DNA of 64,000 bases from Evansella sp. LMS18. Lineage in GTDB: Bacteria; Bacillota; Bacilli; Bacillales; Salisediminibacteriaceae. The first letter of the stretch is position 1; every line of letters begins with the position of its first letter. The notes under the pieces were generated by a model, which ran no database searches, was not told the origin of the DNA, and saw only the letters and a program-made list of their open reading frames with translations. The translations under genes and the position numbers were made by a program. This document shows, in pieces, positions 36,409-45,509 of the stretch. The DNA lies in the NCBI RefSeq assembly GCF_024362785.1, contig NZ_CP093301.1, positions 1 to 64,000 of the forward strand, given 5' to 3'.

Positions 36409-37955
36409 TAGTTTTTCACCTCTGCCGTTTCTGCTGCCTGGCCATCAAGTGACCATGACTTAGCTTCTGTTATTTTTACGTTTACAAGCTGGCCAATGGC
36501 TGATTTCGGACCTTTAAAGTTAACGCGTTTGTTAGTTCTTGTACGTCCGGAAAGGACATCAGGGTTTTTCTTGCTTTCCCCTTCTACAAGAACTTCCACC
36601 ACCCGTCCTTCGTATTCTTTATTTTTCTTCGCCGAAATCTCATTAACAGCTTCGTTCAGCCTGGCCAGACGCTCTCTCTTTACTTCCATTGGTACATTAT
36701 CCTGCATTTTGGCAGCCGGAGTGCCTTCACGAGGTGAATAAATGTATGTGTATGCACTGTCATACTCCATTTCTTTCACAAGGGAAAGGGTATCCTCGAA
36801 CTGCTCCTCTGTTTCATTCGGGAAACCGACAATGATATCAGTCGTAAAGGAAGCATGTGGTATAGCTTTTTTAATTTTATTTGCGAGCGTTACATATTGC
36901 TCGCGTGTATACTTTCTTGCCATCAGCTTCAGCACATCACTGTTGCCGCTTTGTACCGGCAGATGAATATGCTCTACAAGGTTCCCGCCTTTGGCAAGAA
37001 CTTCGATTAAATGGTCATCAAAGTCCCTCGGATGGCTCGTTGTAAACCGTACCCGCGGTATATCGATCTTACGGATTTCGTCCATTAAATCCCCGAGTCC
37101 GTATTCCATATCCGCCAGGTCTTTCCCGTAGGCGTTCACATTCTGGCCGAGAAGCGTGATTTCTTTATAGCCATTTCGCGCCAGATGGCGTACTTCTTCA
37201 ATAATATCTTCAGGGCGGCGGCTTCGTTCTTTACCACGTGTATACGGAACGATACAGTACGTACAGAATTTATCGCAGCCATACATAATGTTGACCCAGC
37301 CCTGGAACTGGCCTTTGCGGGCACGAGGCATATTTTCAATGATATCCCCTTCTTTTGACCACACTTCAACAACCATTTCTTTGTTAAAAATAGCGTTCTG
37401 AAGCAGTGTCGGAAGGCGGTGGATATTATGCGTGCCAAAAATCAGGTCGACGTGCTGGTGCTTCTGGAGGATTCTGTTCACTACAGCTTCTTCCTGTGAC
37501 ATACAGCCGCAGACACCGACAATAAGCTCTGGACGGTCCCGTTTAAGTGTTTTTAAATGGCCGATTTCACCAAAAACTTTATTTTCAGCGTTTTCCCGGA
37601 TAGCACAAGTGTTAAGAAGGATAACATCTGCATCTTCTGTGCTGGAAGTAGACTGAAATCCCATGTTCAGAAGGATTCCCGCCATATTTTCCGAATCATG
37701 TTCGTTCATCTGGCAGCCGTAAGTGCGGATCAGAAACTTCTTTCCTTTTCCGATCCCTTTCATATTTTCAGGAATATCAAAATCATAATGGATTTCAACA
37801 TCTTCTTTTCCGCGTTTCTTCGCCTTTTTCAGGTCAGGCGCTACATAGGTCGTCTGAAAATACTGGGAATAGTCTTTTTCCAGTCCGGATTTTTTGTCCG
37901 CGGAAACAGATCCTTCCAGAGCCTGCGTCTGCTGTTTTCGCTGTTCTTCATTCAT
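36408..37955 (-). CDS. miaB: tRNA methylthiotransferase MiaB
   Basis: A 515-residue radical SAM enzyme. The N-terminal MTTase domain has Cys residues in [16 protein letters not shown] and G-C-M-S. The radical SAM cluster is [19 protein letters not shown] domain (about 440-505) follows. An N-terminal extension of about 65 residues is typical for Bacillus. It adds methylthio to C2 of i6A37, acting after MiaA. AAGGAGTTTCGG precedes the start. Confidence 0.96.
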   Translation of the reverse strand: MNEEQRKQQTQALEGSVSADKKSGLEKDYSQYFQTTYVAPDLKKAKKRGKEDVEIHYDFDIPENMKGIGKGKKFLIRTYGCQMNEHDSENMAGILLNMGFQSTSSTEDADVILLNTCAIRENAENKVFGEIGHLKTLKRDRPELIVGVCGCMSQEEAVVNRILQKHQHVDLIFGTHNIHRLPTLLQNAIFNKEMVVEVWSKEGDIIENMPRARKGQFQGWVNIMYGCDKFCTYCIVPYTRGKERSRRPEDIIEEVRHLARNGYKEITLLGQNVNAYGKDLADMEYGLGDLMDEIRKIDIPRVRFTTSHPRDFDDHLIEVLAKGGNLVEHIHLPVQSGNSDVLKLMARKYTREQYVTLANKIKKAIPHASFTTDIIVGFPNETEEQFEDTLSLVKEMEYDSAYTYIYSPREGTPAAKMQDNVPMEVKRERLARLNEAVNEISAKKNKEYEGRVVEVLVEGESKKNPDVLSGRTRTNKRVNFKGPKSAIGQLVNVKITEAKSWSLDGQAAETAEVKN

Positions 37956-38090
37956 TTATACCGAAACTCCTTTTTGGGATTTTTTTCAGACTTTCATTGG
38001 ATATATGTCTCACAACCTATAAGTATAAAGGGTTTTTCACTGAATCACAATAGCAGGATGGGCCCGTTCATTTTTTCGACACAAAGAGAA

Positions 38091-38137
38091 AGACTGACCT
38101 GAAAGCCATAATACAAAACAGCTTTTAAAGTCAGTCT
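38091..38137 (-). terminator. Terminator of tdh-kbl
   Basis: AGACTGAC / GTCAGTCT stem with an inner AGC..GCT helix, followed by TTCTCTTTG on the minus strand. Confidence 0.7.
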
Positions 38138-38151
38138 CCTGTAAAACTCAA

Positions 38152-39327
38152 TTAGATTAACCCAAGTTCTTTCCCTGCTTTTTCAAATGCATCAAGAGCT
38201 TCCTGAAGCTGTTCCTTCGTGTGCTCGGCCGTTACGATCGTGCGGACACGGGCAGATCCTTTAGGAACTGTCGGGAATGCGATTCCCTGGGCAAAAACAC
38301 CGTAAGTTAACAGTTTGTCAGACAGTTCATGAGATTTTGCACCGTCACCTACAAGAACAGGAGTGATTGGCGTGTCGCTTCTGCCTGTCTTAAATCCAAG
38401 TTTGTGAAGTCCTTCTTTAAAGAATTTCGTGTTATCCCAGAGACGGTCGATTCTTTCCGGCTCTTCCAGTAAAATATCGATGGCCTCAGAACATGCCGCA
38501 GTTACTGCTGGCGGATGGGAGGTGCTGAAAAGGAACGGACGCCCTTTATGGATAAGGTAGTCTCTTACAGCCTGTGTGCTGGCAATATAGCCGCCAAGTA
38601 CTCCAATTGCTTTACTAAGCGTTCCAACCTGGATATGAACACGGCCGTTCAGATCAAAGTGATCTACAGAACCACGTCCGTTACGTCCGAGAACACCGCT
38701 GGAATGAGCATCGTCCACCATAATGAGTGCGTCATACTTTTCACATAGCTCCACGATTTCAGGGAGAGGAGCGATGTTTCCATCCATGGAAAATACTCCG
38801 TCAGTTACTACGAGACGTTTACGGTAACCCTGGGATTCCTTAAGTGCTTCCTCAAGGCTTTCCATGTCCACATGCTTATAAATTTTTCTTGCTGCTTTTG
38901 TAAGACGGATACCGTCAATAATAGAAGCGTGGTTTAACTCATCGGAAATTACTACGTCTTCTTTTGTCAAAATTGATGACAGAATTGCCTGGTTAGCTGT
39001 AAAACCTGATTGCAGCACGAGCGTTGCTTCTGTGTGCTTAAATTCAGCAAGTTTTTTCTCAAACTCTTCGTGCATGGAGAATGTACCTGCAATAGTTCTT
39101 ACGGAGCCAGTACCTGCACCGTATTTTTCAGCCGCTTTTACTGCTGCCTCTTTCATACGGGGGTGAGCTGTCAATCCTAAATAGTTGTTTGAAGAGAGCT
39201 GTATAACTTCTTTCCCGTTAATTACTACTGTAGCTGCCTGGTCTGATTCTAAAGGTACTAAAGAGCGAAATACTCCTTCTTCCTTCATTTCCTGCAATTC
39301 CTGTTCTAAATACTCAAAACCTTTCAT
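38152..39327 (-). CDS. kbl: Glycine C-acetyltransferase (2-amino-3-ketobutyrate CoA ligase)
   Basis: A 391-residue PLP enzyme of the alpha-oxoamine synthase family: S-N-N-Y-L-G-L near residue 45, [16 protein letters not shown], and [13 protein letters not shown] with the PLP Lys. It cleaves 2-amino-3-ketobutyrate with CoA to glycine and acetyl-CoA. It directly follows tdh (25 bp), the enzyme that makes its unstable substrate, so the two form the threonine degradation operon. Confidence 0.94.
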   Translation of the reverse strand: MKGFEYLEQELQEMKEEGVFRSLVPLESDQAATVVINGKEVIQLSSNNYLGLTAHPRMKEAAVKAAEKYGAGTGSVRTIAGTFSMHEEFEKKLAEFKHTEATLVLQSGFTANQAILSSILTKEDVVISDELNHASIIDGIRLTKAARKIYKHVDMESLEEALKESQGYRKRLVVTDGVFSMDGNIAPLPEIVELCEKYDALIMVDDAHSSGVLGRNGRGSVDHFDLNGRVHIQVGTLSKAIGVLGGYIASTQAVRDYLIHKGRPFLFSTSHPPAVTAACSEAIDILLEEPERIDRLWDNTKFFKEGLHKLGFKTGRSDTPITPVLVGDGAKSHELSDKLLTYGVFAQGIAFPTVPKGSARVRTIVTAEHTKEQLQEALDAFEKAGKELGLI

Positions 39328-39352
39328 TAGTACAGTCCTCCCTTTTTTTCAC

Positions 39353-40396
39353 TTATGGGTGCAATACCACTTTTCCACATTTTCCTGCTTTCATCAAGTC
39401 AAAACCCTTTTCAAATTCTTCTAAAGGAAAGTGATGGGTTATCATTGGCTTTACGTCAACCTGACCTGAGCTAAGCAATCCGGAAACTTGCTGCCATGTT
39501 TCGTACATTTTGCGTCCTGTAATACCCTGGACAGTGATTCCTTTAAACACAATATCATTTGTAACATCGATTTCAACCGGTCTTACCGGAAGGCTTAAAA
39601 TTGATACGCGCCCGCCGTTCGTAACCATTTTGAAACCTTGATCCATAGCGATCGGGTGCCCGCTCATTTCACAAATCACGTCTATCCCGTTTCCGCCAGT
39701 AAGCCTGGAAGCAACTTCAAGGGGATCTTCATTTTTGGAATTGACGACCGTTGTTGCTCCCATTTCCTTAGCAAGCTCAAGACGGTAATCGTTCAGGTCA
39801 AATGCGATAACCTGTGACGCGCCCGCTGCTTTGGCAACACCGACAGCCATGATGCCAATCGGCCCGCAGCCAATAACGGCAACTGTTTTACCTGCCACGT
39901 CACCAGCCAGCACTGTATGCACAGCGTTTCCAAACGGCTCCTGTACACTAGCCACGTCGAAAGGCAGTGCCGGATCGTTTTTCCACATGTTTTCTGCTGG
40001 AAGTGCTACATACTCAGCAAAACAGCCGTCACGGTCCACACCGATGATCTCTGTGTTTGCGCAAATATGGGCCTGGCCGGTTAAACATTGAGGGCAGTGT
40101 CCGCAAACGATATGTGTTTCTGCTGATACATGGTCCCCTACTTCTACATTCTTTACAAGTTTCCCTTTTTCCACTACTACTCCTGCAAATTCGTGACCGA
40201 ATACATAAGGAGGCTTAACCCTGCTTTGAGACCATTCATCCCATGTATAAATATGAAGGTCAGTGCCGCAGATAGAGGTTGCTTTCACTTTAATAAGAAC
40301 TTCCTGGTCCCCGATTTCCGGAACCGGTACTTCCCTGAGAACAGCACCTGGAGCTCTTTCTTCCTTCACGATCGCTTTCATCATTTTTTTCTCCAT
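39353..40396 (-). CDS. tdh: L-threonine 3-dehydrogenase
   Basis: A 347-residue zinc-dependent medium-chain dehydrogenase. The catalytic zinc ligands lie in T-S-I-C-G-T-D-L-H and G-H-E-F-A-G. The structural zinc loop is C-G-H-C-P-Q-C-L-T-G-Q-A-H-I-C. The NAD-binding G-C-G-P-I-G-I-M-A-V follows. It oxidises threonine to 2-amino-3-ketobutyrate. The Y-T-W-D-E-W segment is typical of Tdh rather than other alcohol dehydrogenases. GGTGGGAAACAA precedes the ATG. Confidence 0.95.
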   Translation of the reverse strand: MEKKMMKAIVKEERAPGAVLREVPVPEIGDQEVLIKVKATSICGTDLHIYTWDEWSQSRVKPPYVFGHEFAGVVVEKGKLVKNVEVGDHVSAETHIVCGHCPQCLTGQAHICANTEIIGVDRDGCFAEYVALPAENMWKNDPALPFDVASVQEPFGNAVHTVLAGDVAGKTVAVIGCGPIGIMAVGVAKAAGASQVIAFDLNDYRLELAKEMGATTVVNSKNEDPLEVASRLTGGNGIDVICEMSGHPIAMDQGFKMVTNGGRVSILSLPVRPVEIDVTNDIVFKGITVQGITGRKMYETWQQVSGLLSSGQVDVKPMITHHFPLEEFEKGFDLMKAGKCGKVVLHP

Positions 40397-40430
40397 TTGT
40401 TTCCCACCTTTACAAAATAAATATGATTGC

Positions 40431-40506
40431 TTTTATCCCGGTTAGTTCAACTAACAATCAATGGGGATTGAATTAAAATCCCCGTTGATTGAAGGTTCAC
40501 TTTATA
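40431..40506 (-). repeat. R1 repeat, short form (first module only)
   Basis: Minus-strand R1 copy containing ATAAAGTGAACCTTCAATCA, the CCCC/GGGG hairpin and GTTAGTTGAAC, then jumping directly to CGGGATAAA. The second module is missing, the reverse of the 2495-2557 copy. It lies upstream of tdh. Confidence 0.8.
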
Positions 40507-40655
40507 CGTTCTTATGAATCTATTATTTTTGTATGAATGCTTCAATTTATTTTAGCACGGGGGAGTGTATTCGTAAACAGAACAGTCCATGGAGTACGGA
40601 CAAATTTGTTAGGGATGCGTTTTGGGAAAGCTAATAGTTTACTGTAAAGCCTGTT

Positions 40656-40746
40656 TCGCCAATAAACTGCTGGATATCGCCAATAAAATTAAATTTTCGC
40701 CAATAAACCCCTGGGTTTCGCCAATATAATGAGCGTTTCGCCAATA
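40656..40746 (-). repeat. R5 array B: five TATTGGCGAA-type repeats at 20/21-bp spacing
   Basis: Plus-strand TCGCCAAT begins at 40656, 40677, 40697, 40718 and 40738, spacings 21, 20, 21 and 20. On the minus strand the unit is ATTGGCGA, one base different from array A (ATCGGCGA), and this variant is shared by all five copies. It lies in the 40397-40842 gap between the oxidoreductase beta gene and tdh, next to an R1 copy. Nothing else is recognised in that gap. Confidence 0.85.
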
Positions 40747-40804
40747 AATCAACAAACCACCGTATATTCAGCCACTACCTGCATAATTAAACCATATATA
40801 AACA

Positions 40805-40830
40805 AAAAGATGCCGGGATTGGCATCTTTT
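40805..40830 (-). terminator. Terminator of the 2-oxoacid oxidoreductase operon
   Basis: AAAAGATGCC / GGCATCTTTT stem 13 bases past the beta subunit stop codon. Confidence 0.88.
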
Positions 40831-40842
40831 TTGTTACTTATA

Positions 40843-41709
40843 TTACATAAATTCATTTACGAGTTTTTCAAACTGCTCTTCGCCAAGTTCAAGGTCCTGG
40901 CTGGCAAGCGGCTCATCTTTGAAACCACTAACGAGAGATTCATAGGACGGCTTTTCTTTATCCTGGTAAATCAGACCTTTTACAAGCCCGTTATGCTTGA
41001 TCAGTGTGCTCATAGCTGAAGCACGGTCTGCAGGATCGTAGCCTTCTATATCTGAAAGTGAAGTAAGATTTTCTTTAAACCAGTCATATGTGTTCACTTT
41101 ATTGAAGGTAACGCATGGACTGAATACGTTAATTAGTGAAAATCCTTTATGCTCAATCCCCTGTTCAATGAGGGAAGTAAGCTCCTTCAGGTCACTGGAG
41201 AAACTCTGGGCCACAAATCCGGCACCTGCAGACAGGGCCAGCTCCATTACACCAAGTGCAGATTCAATGGAACCGTTTGGTGTACTCTTCGTTTTGAATC
41301 CCATCTCACTTCTTGGGGAAGTCTGCCCTTTTGTCAGCCCGTAGATCTGGTTATCCATGACAATATAAGTAACATCGATATTGCGGCGGATCGCATGGAT
41401 CGTGTGGCCCATACCGATCGCAAAACCGTCGCCATCACCACCGGACGCGATTACTGTTAAATCACGGTTGGCCATTTTCACGCCTTGTGCGATTGGAAGT
41501 GAGCGCCCGTGAATGCCATGGAAGCCATAGGAGTTAATATAGCCTGATATCCTTCCTGAACAGCCTATACCGGAAACTACAGCAAGATCATCAGGTGTTA
41601 TCCCCACATTAGCTGCCGCACGCTGAATGGCAGCCTGTACGGAAAAATCTCCGCACCCCGGGCACCAGTTAGGTTTAACATTGTTTCGGAAGTCTTTAAA
41701 GGTAGCCAT
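40843..41709 (-). CDS. 2-oxoacid:ferredoxin oxidoreductase, beta subunit
   Basis: A 288-residue thiamine-diphosphate subunit: N-W-C-P-G-C-G-D-F-S-V near residue 14, G-I-G-C-S-G-R, G-I-H-G-R and the ThDP motif G-D-G-D-G-F-A-I-G-M-G-H running to M-D-N-Q-I-Y-G-L-T-K-G-Q. It matches the KorB/OorB type acting on 2-oxoglutarate or related 2-oxoacids, but the substrate is not fixed by sequence alone. The start at 41709 follows AAGGAG and lies 1 bp past the alpha stop. The longer reading from 41769 overlaps the alpha gene. Confidence 0.9.
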   Translation of the reverse strand: MATFKDFRNNVKPNWCPGCGDFSVQAAIQRAAANVGITPDDLAVVSGIGCSGRISGYINSYGFHGIHGRSLPIAQGVKMANRDLTVIASGGDGDGFAIGMGHTIHAIRRNIDVTYIVMDNQIYGLTKGQTSPRSEMGFKTKSTPNGSIESALGVMELALSAGAGFVAQSFSSDLKELTSLIEQGIEHKGFSLINVFSPCVTFNKVNTYDWFKENLTSLSDIEGYDPADRASAMSTLIKHNGLVKGLIYQDKEKPSYESLVSGFKDEPLASQDLELGEEQFEKLVNEFM

Positions 41710-41710
41710 A

Positions 41711-43453
41711 TTAGAACAACTCCTTGCATTTCGTATGAATTTCAGCCGGAAGGAACGGATTTCCGTCATATTTTAAAATGGAGTGAATATCCTGCATCGC
41801 AAGATTCATTTTGATCAGGCTGGCAAGCTGCCCTGTCGCGTTATTTTCCACAACTACAACTTTTTTCGCCTTTTTCGCCATCTCCTGTACTTCATCTGCA
41901 GGGAATGGATGGAGAAGCCTGATTTGTCCATGGTTGACTTTCAGACCGTCTGCTTCAAGGCGGGGAAGCACTTCCTGGATAGTACCTCTTGTGGAGTTGA
42001 ACCCAAGAACGAGAAGGTCCGCTTCTTCATGGCGCTCATCTTTATATACTGGATCAGGGAAAACTTCTGTAAGGTTATTCAACTTCCTCATACGCTTATC
42101 CATCTGCGCCTCACGGTTTTCAGGTGCTTCCGAAGGTTTACCCTGTTCATTGTGCTCGACACCAGTTACATGGAAAATTCCGTTTTTCATGCCTGGAAGC
42201 ACACGAGGGGAAACCCCGTCTTCCGTTAGTTCATAACGCTTGAAGTACTGGCCTTTTTCCAGCTCTGGTAATTCTGCATTTAAATCCAGCTTCCCTCTGC
42301 GGATCTCTACTTTGCTGAAATCCAGCCGCTCAACCGACTGTTTTCCAAGTGAAAGAGCAAGATCTGACAGGAGGATAACCGGAACCTGATACTCTTCCGC
42401 GATATTAAACGCTTCAATAGTGTCATAGAATGCTTCCTCAACTGTGGAAGGAGCAATGACAACTTTTGGAATTTCGCCGTGAGTCCCGTAAATCATAGCA
42501 AAGAGGTCCGACTGTTCCTGTTTTGTCGGAAGGCCAGTACTCGGTCCGCCGCGCTGCGTATCAACAACAACTAATGGCGTTTCAGTAATACCGCTAAGCC
42601 CGATAGCTTCCATCATCAGTGAAAGACCTGGACCTGCAGATGCTGTGAGACTTCTTACCCCGGCATAGTTGGCGCCGATCGCCATCGTACATGCCGCGAT
42701 TTCATCTTCCGTCTGAATGACAGTTCCGCCGAATTCCGGAAGCTTTTTAATCAGATATTCCATGATTTCAGATGCAGGCGTAATTGGATAAGCCGGCATA
42801 AAACGCGCCCCTCCTGCAACCGCACCTAATGCGATTGCATCGTTTCCAATCATGTACATTCTTTTCTCGCCATCTGCTTTTTCAAGCTGGAAGTCTCCGG
42901 TAAGGCCCTTTGCCTCATTCGTAAAGTACTCCATTCCTTTTACGATGGCCTCCATATTTTTCTCCACTACAGATGCGCCTTTCCTGGCAAAGATCTGATC
43001 TACCACACTTTGGAAAACTTCTGCCTTCAGGCCAAGCAGTGCGCTCGTTGCTCCCACTGCCACCATATTTTTCATCAGAGATGTCCCCAGCTCTGTCGCA
43101 ATCTCTGTAAAAGGCACAGAATACAATCTTGCATTACATCCTTCCGGAAGCTTTGGTGAAAACTTGCTGTCCCCAATAATTACGCCTCTGCTGCTAAGTT
43201 CATGGTGGTTTAAATCTATCGTTTCCTGATCAAAAGCTACTAAAATATCTAAATCGTCTGATATAGAATTCATCGGTTCGATGCTCACGCGAATTTTATT
43301 ATTCGTGTGGCCCCCTTTAATACGTGAAGAAAAGTGGCGATACCCGTACAGGAAATAGCCTTGACGGCTTAATGCCATTGAAAAAATTTCTCCGGTACTT
43401 TCGATTCCCTCTCCCTGTTGTCCGCCAACTTTCCAGGAAAGCTGCTTGATCAT
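41711..43453 (-). CDS. 2-oxoacid:ferredoxin oxidoreductase, alpha (gamma-alpha fused) subunit
   Basis: A 580-residue subunit in which the gamma domain (about 1-190, G-G-Q-Q-G-E-G-I-E-S-T-G) is fused to the alpha pyrimidine-binding domain (about 200-560: A-Y-P-I-T-P-A-S-E-I-M-E, T-A-S-A-G-P-G-L-S-L-M-M-E, R-G-G-P-S-T-G-L-P-T-K). With the beta subunit it oxidatively decarboxylates a 2-oxoacid with CoA and reduces ferredoxin. No ferredoxin or delta subunit gene is adjacent, as in many aerobic two-subunit forms. The 43454-43792 gap upstream contains the spoVS terminator and probably its promoter. Confidence 0.9.
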   Translation of the reverse strand: MIKQLSWKVGGQQGEGIESTGEIFSMALSRQGYFLYGYRHFSSRIKGGHTNNKIRVSIEPMNSISDDLDILVAFDQETIDLNHHELSSRGVIIGDSKFSPKLPEGCNARLYSVPFTEIATELGTSLMKNMVAVGATSALLGLKAEVFQSVVDQIFARKGASVVEKNMEAIVKGMEYFTNEAKGLTGDFQLEKADGEKRMYMIGNDAIALGAVAGGARFMPAYPITPASEIMEYLIKKLPEFGGTVIQTEDEIAACTMAIGANYAGVRSLTASAGPGLSLMMEAIGLSGITETPLVVVDTQRGGPSTGLPTKQEQSDLFAMIYGTHGEIPKVVIAPSTVEEAFYDTIEAFNIAEEYQVPVILLSDLALSLGKQSVERLDFSKVEIRRGKLDLNAELPELEKGQYFKRYELTEDGVSPRVLPGMKNGIFHVTGVEHNEQGKPSEAPENREAQMDKRMRKLNNLTEVFPDPVYKDERHEEADLLVLGFNSTRGTIQEVLPRLEADGLKVNHGQIRLLHPFPADEVQEMAKKAKKVVVVENNATGQLASLIKMNLAMQDIHSILKYDGNPFLPAEIHTKCKELF

Positions 43454-43749
43454 TTGTCAATACACCCCTTTTAGCGTTTAAAAAGTCTCATTGAAAATAT
43501 GCATGCTTACACATTGTTATGTACTTCGCCAGAAAAGTACTCGTTCCCCCTCATAAAAGACCCTGCATCCTGTGCCGCAAAACTACACGGAATGTAAACA
43601 GGTAAAATATGTAAGCATCTCCGTTTAATTGGGTCCGGTTTTATTACTCCTTTATTGTAACACAACTTCCATCAGCCTAGAACATGAATTATCCTGTTGT
43701 TCCGTATTCGCAGGACGGAAAAAGTGCAGAGGCATAAACGGCAAAAAAA

Positions 43750-43774
43750 CTGCCCGGCTGCAGAGGCCGGGCAG
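43750..43774 (-). terminator. Terminator of spoVS
   Basis: CTGCCCGGC / GCCGGGCAG stem followed by TTTTTTTG on the minus strand. Confidence 0.92.
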
Positions 43775-43792
43775 AAAATAGCAATCTTTCAA

Positions 43793-44053
43793 TTAACGAG
43801 GTTCAATTATTAATTTAATTGCAGTACGCTCATCTCCATCAATCTGGATGTCAGTAAATGCAGGAATACAAATCAAATCGATCCCGCTTGGAGCCACAAA
43901 GCCCCTGGCTATTGCGACTGCCTTTATTGACTGATTGAGCGCACCTGCTCCTATTGCCTGAATCTCAGCTGCTCCTCTTTCTCGAATGACTCCAGCTAAA
44001 GCACCAGCGACAGAATTGGGATTAGATTTTGCTGAAACTTTTAATACTTCCAC
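43793..44053 (-). CDS. spoVS: Stage V sporulation protein S
   Basis: An 86-residue Alba-like protein matching SpoVS from end to end (L-K-V-S-A-K-S-N-P-N-S-V-A-G-A-L-A-G and I-P-A-F-T-D-I-Q-I-D-G-D-E-R-T-A-I-K). SpoVS is needed for proper coat assembly and progress through late sporulation. It may bind nucleic acid, as its fold suggests. An AAGGAGGTTCG ribosome binding site precedes the ATG. It follows ymdB as in B. subtilis, but 170 bp apart. Confidence 0.97.
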   Translation of the reverse strand: MEVLKVSAKSNPNSVAGALAGVIRERGAAEIQAIGAGALNQSIKAVAIARGFVAPSGIDLICIPAFTDIQIDGDERTAIKLIIEPR

Positions 44054-44223
44054 TTTCGAACCTCCTTAAGATTAAATGGTGGTTGAGAGATTAATACAAC
44101 ATATCGAAGTAGATATCATTTCTGTAATTTTTATCCACATCGCTATGATACTCAAAAAAATGGCTTATTAATTGTTTCTCTTTTTGTATATATTCGAAAC
44201 CTGTTTAAATAAGAATAAGTTTT

Positions 44224-45018
44224 TCAGTCAAAAAAAGGCCTGTCTTCATTAATGGAAATTCTCTGGATCGATTCGGCAAGGCCGGTATTATTGTTCAGAG
44301 TAATAAACACTCCATTACATTGTTCCCGCCCCCCTGTCACTTCAAACCTTCCTGGAAGATTTGTCAGAAATTTATTAATTATCACTTCTCTGTCCATCCC
44401 CAGAATTCCATCATAAGGTCCTGTCATCCCTGCGTCTGATATGTAAGCCGTTCCTCCTGGAAGGATTCGCTCGTCTGCTGTCTGAACATGGGTATGAGTA
44501 CCGACCACGGCGGAAACCCTCCCATCAAGATACCAGCCAATTGCCTGTTTTTCACTTGTGGCTTCCGCGTGAAAATCCAGGAATATAAAAGGAGTTTTTC
44601 TTCGGACTTCTTCTACAATATCTTCGATCACACGGAATGGATCGTCTATAGGTGGCATGAAAGTCCTGCCCTGGCCGTTTATTACGGCAATTTTTTTATT
44701 CCCTGCTTTTTTTATTACGTAGCCGGTCCCAGGGTTGCCTTCCGGAAAATTTGCCGGGCGCACGATGGAATCAGCATCATCTATAAAATCAAAAACTTCT
44801 TTTTTATCCCAGGCATGATTTCCGAGGGTGATTACGTCAGCCCCCGCTTCACGTATCTCATGGTATATTTTATCGGTGATTCCTTTCCCGCCTGCGGCAT
44901 TCTCTCCGTTTACGATAGTGAAATCCGGCCGGAATTTCGCTTTAATTTTCGGTAAAAATTCTTTAAGAGCTTTCCTGCCAGGTGAACCGACAATATCGCC
45001 AATAAATAAAACTTTCAT
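44224..45018 (-). CDS. ymdB: Metallophosphoesterase YmdB
   Basis: A 264-residue phosphodiesterase: F-I-G-D-I-V-G near the start, N-G-E-N-A-A-G-G-K-G, T-L-G-N-H-A-W-D and V-G-T-H-T-H-V-Q-T-A-D, which supply Asp, Glu, Asn and His ligands for the two-metal site. In B. subtilis it hydrolyses cyclic nucleotides in vitro and controls biofilm and late adaptive gene expression. It follows rny in the usual order, but an R2 repeat lies between. Confidence 0.95.
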   Translation of the reverse strand: MKVLFIGDIVGSPGRKALKEFLPKIKAKFRPDFTIVNGENAAGGKGITDKIYHEIREAGADVITLGNHAWDKKEVFDFIDDADSIVRPANFPEGNPGTGYVIKKAGNKKIAVINGQGRTFMPPIDDPFRVIEDIVEEVRRKTPFIFLDFHAEATSEKQAIGWYLDGRVSAVVGTHTHVQTADERILPGGTAYISDAGMTGPYDGILGMDREVIINKFLTNLPGRFEVTGGREQCNGVFITLNNNTGLAESIQRISINEDRPFFD

Positions 45019-45179
45019 TTTTTACAGACTCCTTTAGTTCAATTTATGATGATTTACCCATAGAGTTTACATGAATGGTGTGTAAAATTCTATTATATGT
45101 AACGATCCGGATAATATGTTCATTATATCCATACGTTTAAAATATACCAATGAATCAATTTCATAATTGTTAATACGAA

Positions 45180-45468
45180 TATTATCTTAAATGTTACTTT
45201 TTTGTTCGATTAACGCTACAGACGGACGCATTCTGCGGGCACGGCTTCAACTAATTTTTGACGGCTGAACGCCGTCAAAAATGGATTTTCAGCTTTTCAT
45301 GCTTTTCCCGCAAGAACGAGCATCTTCTTCACCGCAAATGCGTCGAGTTGTCTCGACGGATATTCCACGGAGCTAAGCTGTCAGAGGAAGAGACAGTCAC
45401 CGCCGTCTTACGCTGCAATCGAAAAGCAATGTTCGTCTTTTTATTCAAAGCCTATATATGAAATTCAT
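45180..45468 (+). repeat. R2 repeat, copy 2, interrupted by an R3 module
   Basis: Same end segments as the 12774-12980 copy, but with about 88 extra bases (45313-45400) between the CCCGC and CCGTC parts. The insertion carries the R3 core: CGTCGAG-TTGT-CTCGACG hairpin (45341-45358) and AGAGGAAGAGACAG. It fills the gap between rny and ymdB. Confidence 0.8.
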
Positions 45469-45482
45469 TCCAAAATGTAAAA

Positions 45483-45509
45483 AATAAAGTGGCGGAAAGC
45501 CACTTTATT
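45483..45509 (-). terminator. Terminator of rny
   Basis: AATAAAGTGGC / GCCACTTTATT stem. The rny stop codon lies in its 5' arm on the minus strand. Confidence 0.85.

Noticed and set aside
35771-40746. R5 arrays as CRISPR arrays
   Set aside because: The repeats are only 9-12 bases and the spacers 8-11 bases. No cas genes are present and the spacing follows the DNA helix rather than CRISPR unit sizes.
41811-42236. 141-148-aa plus-strand frames opposite the oxidoreductase alpha gene
   Set aside because: Antisense shadows of a conserved coding region, with no ribosome binding site.
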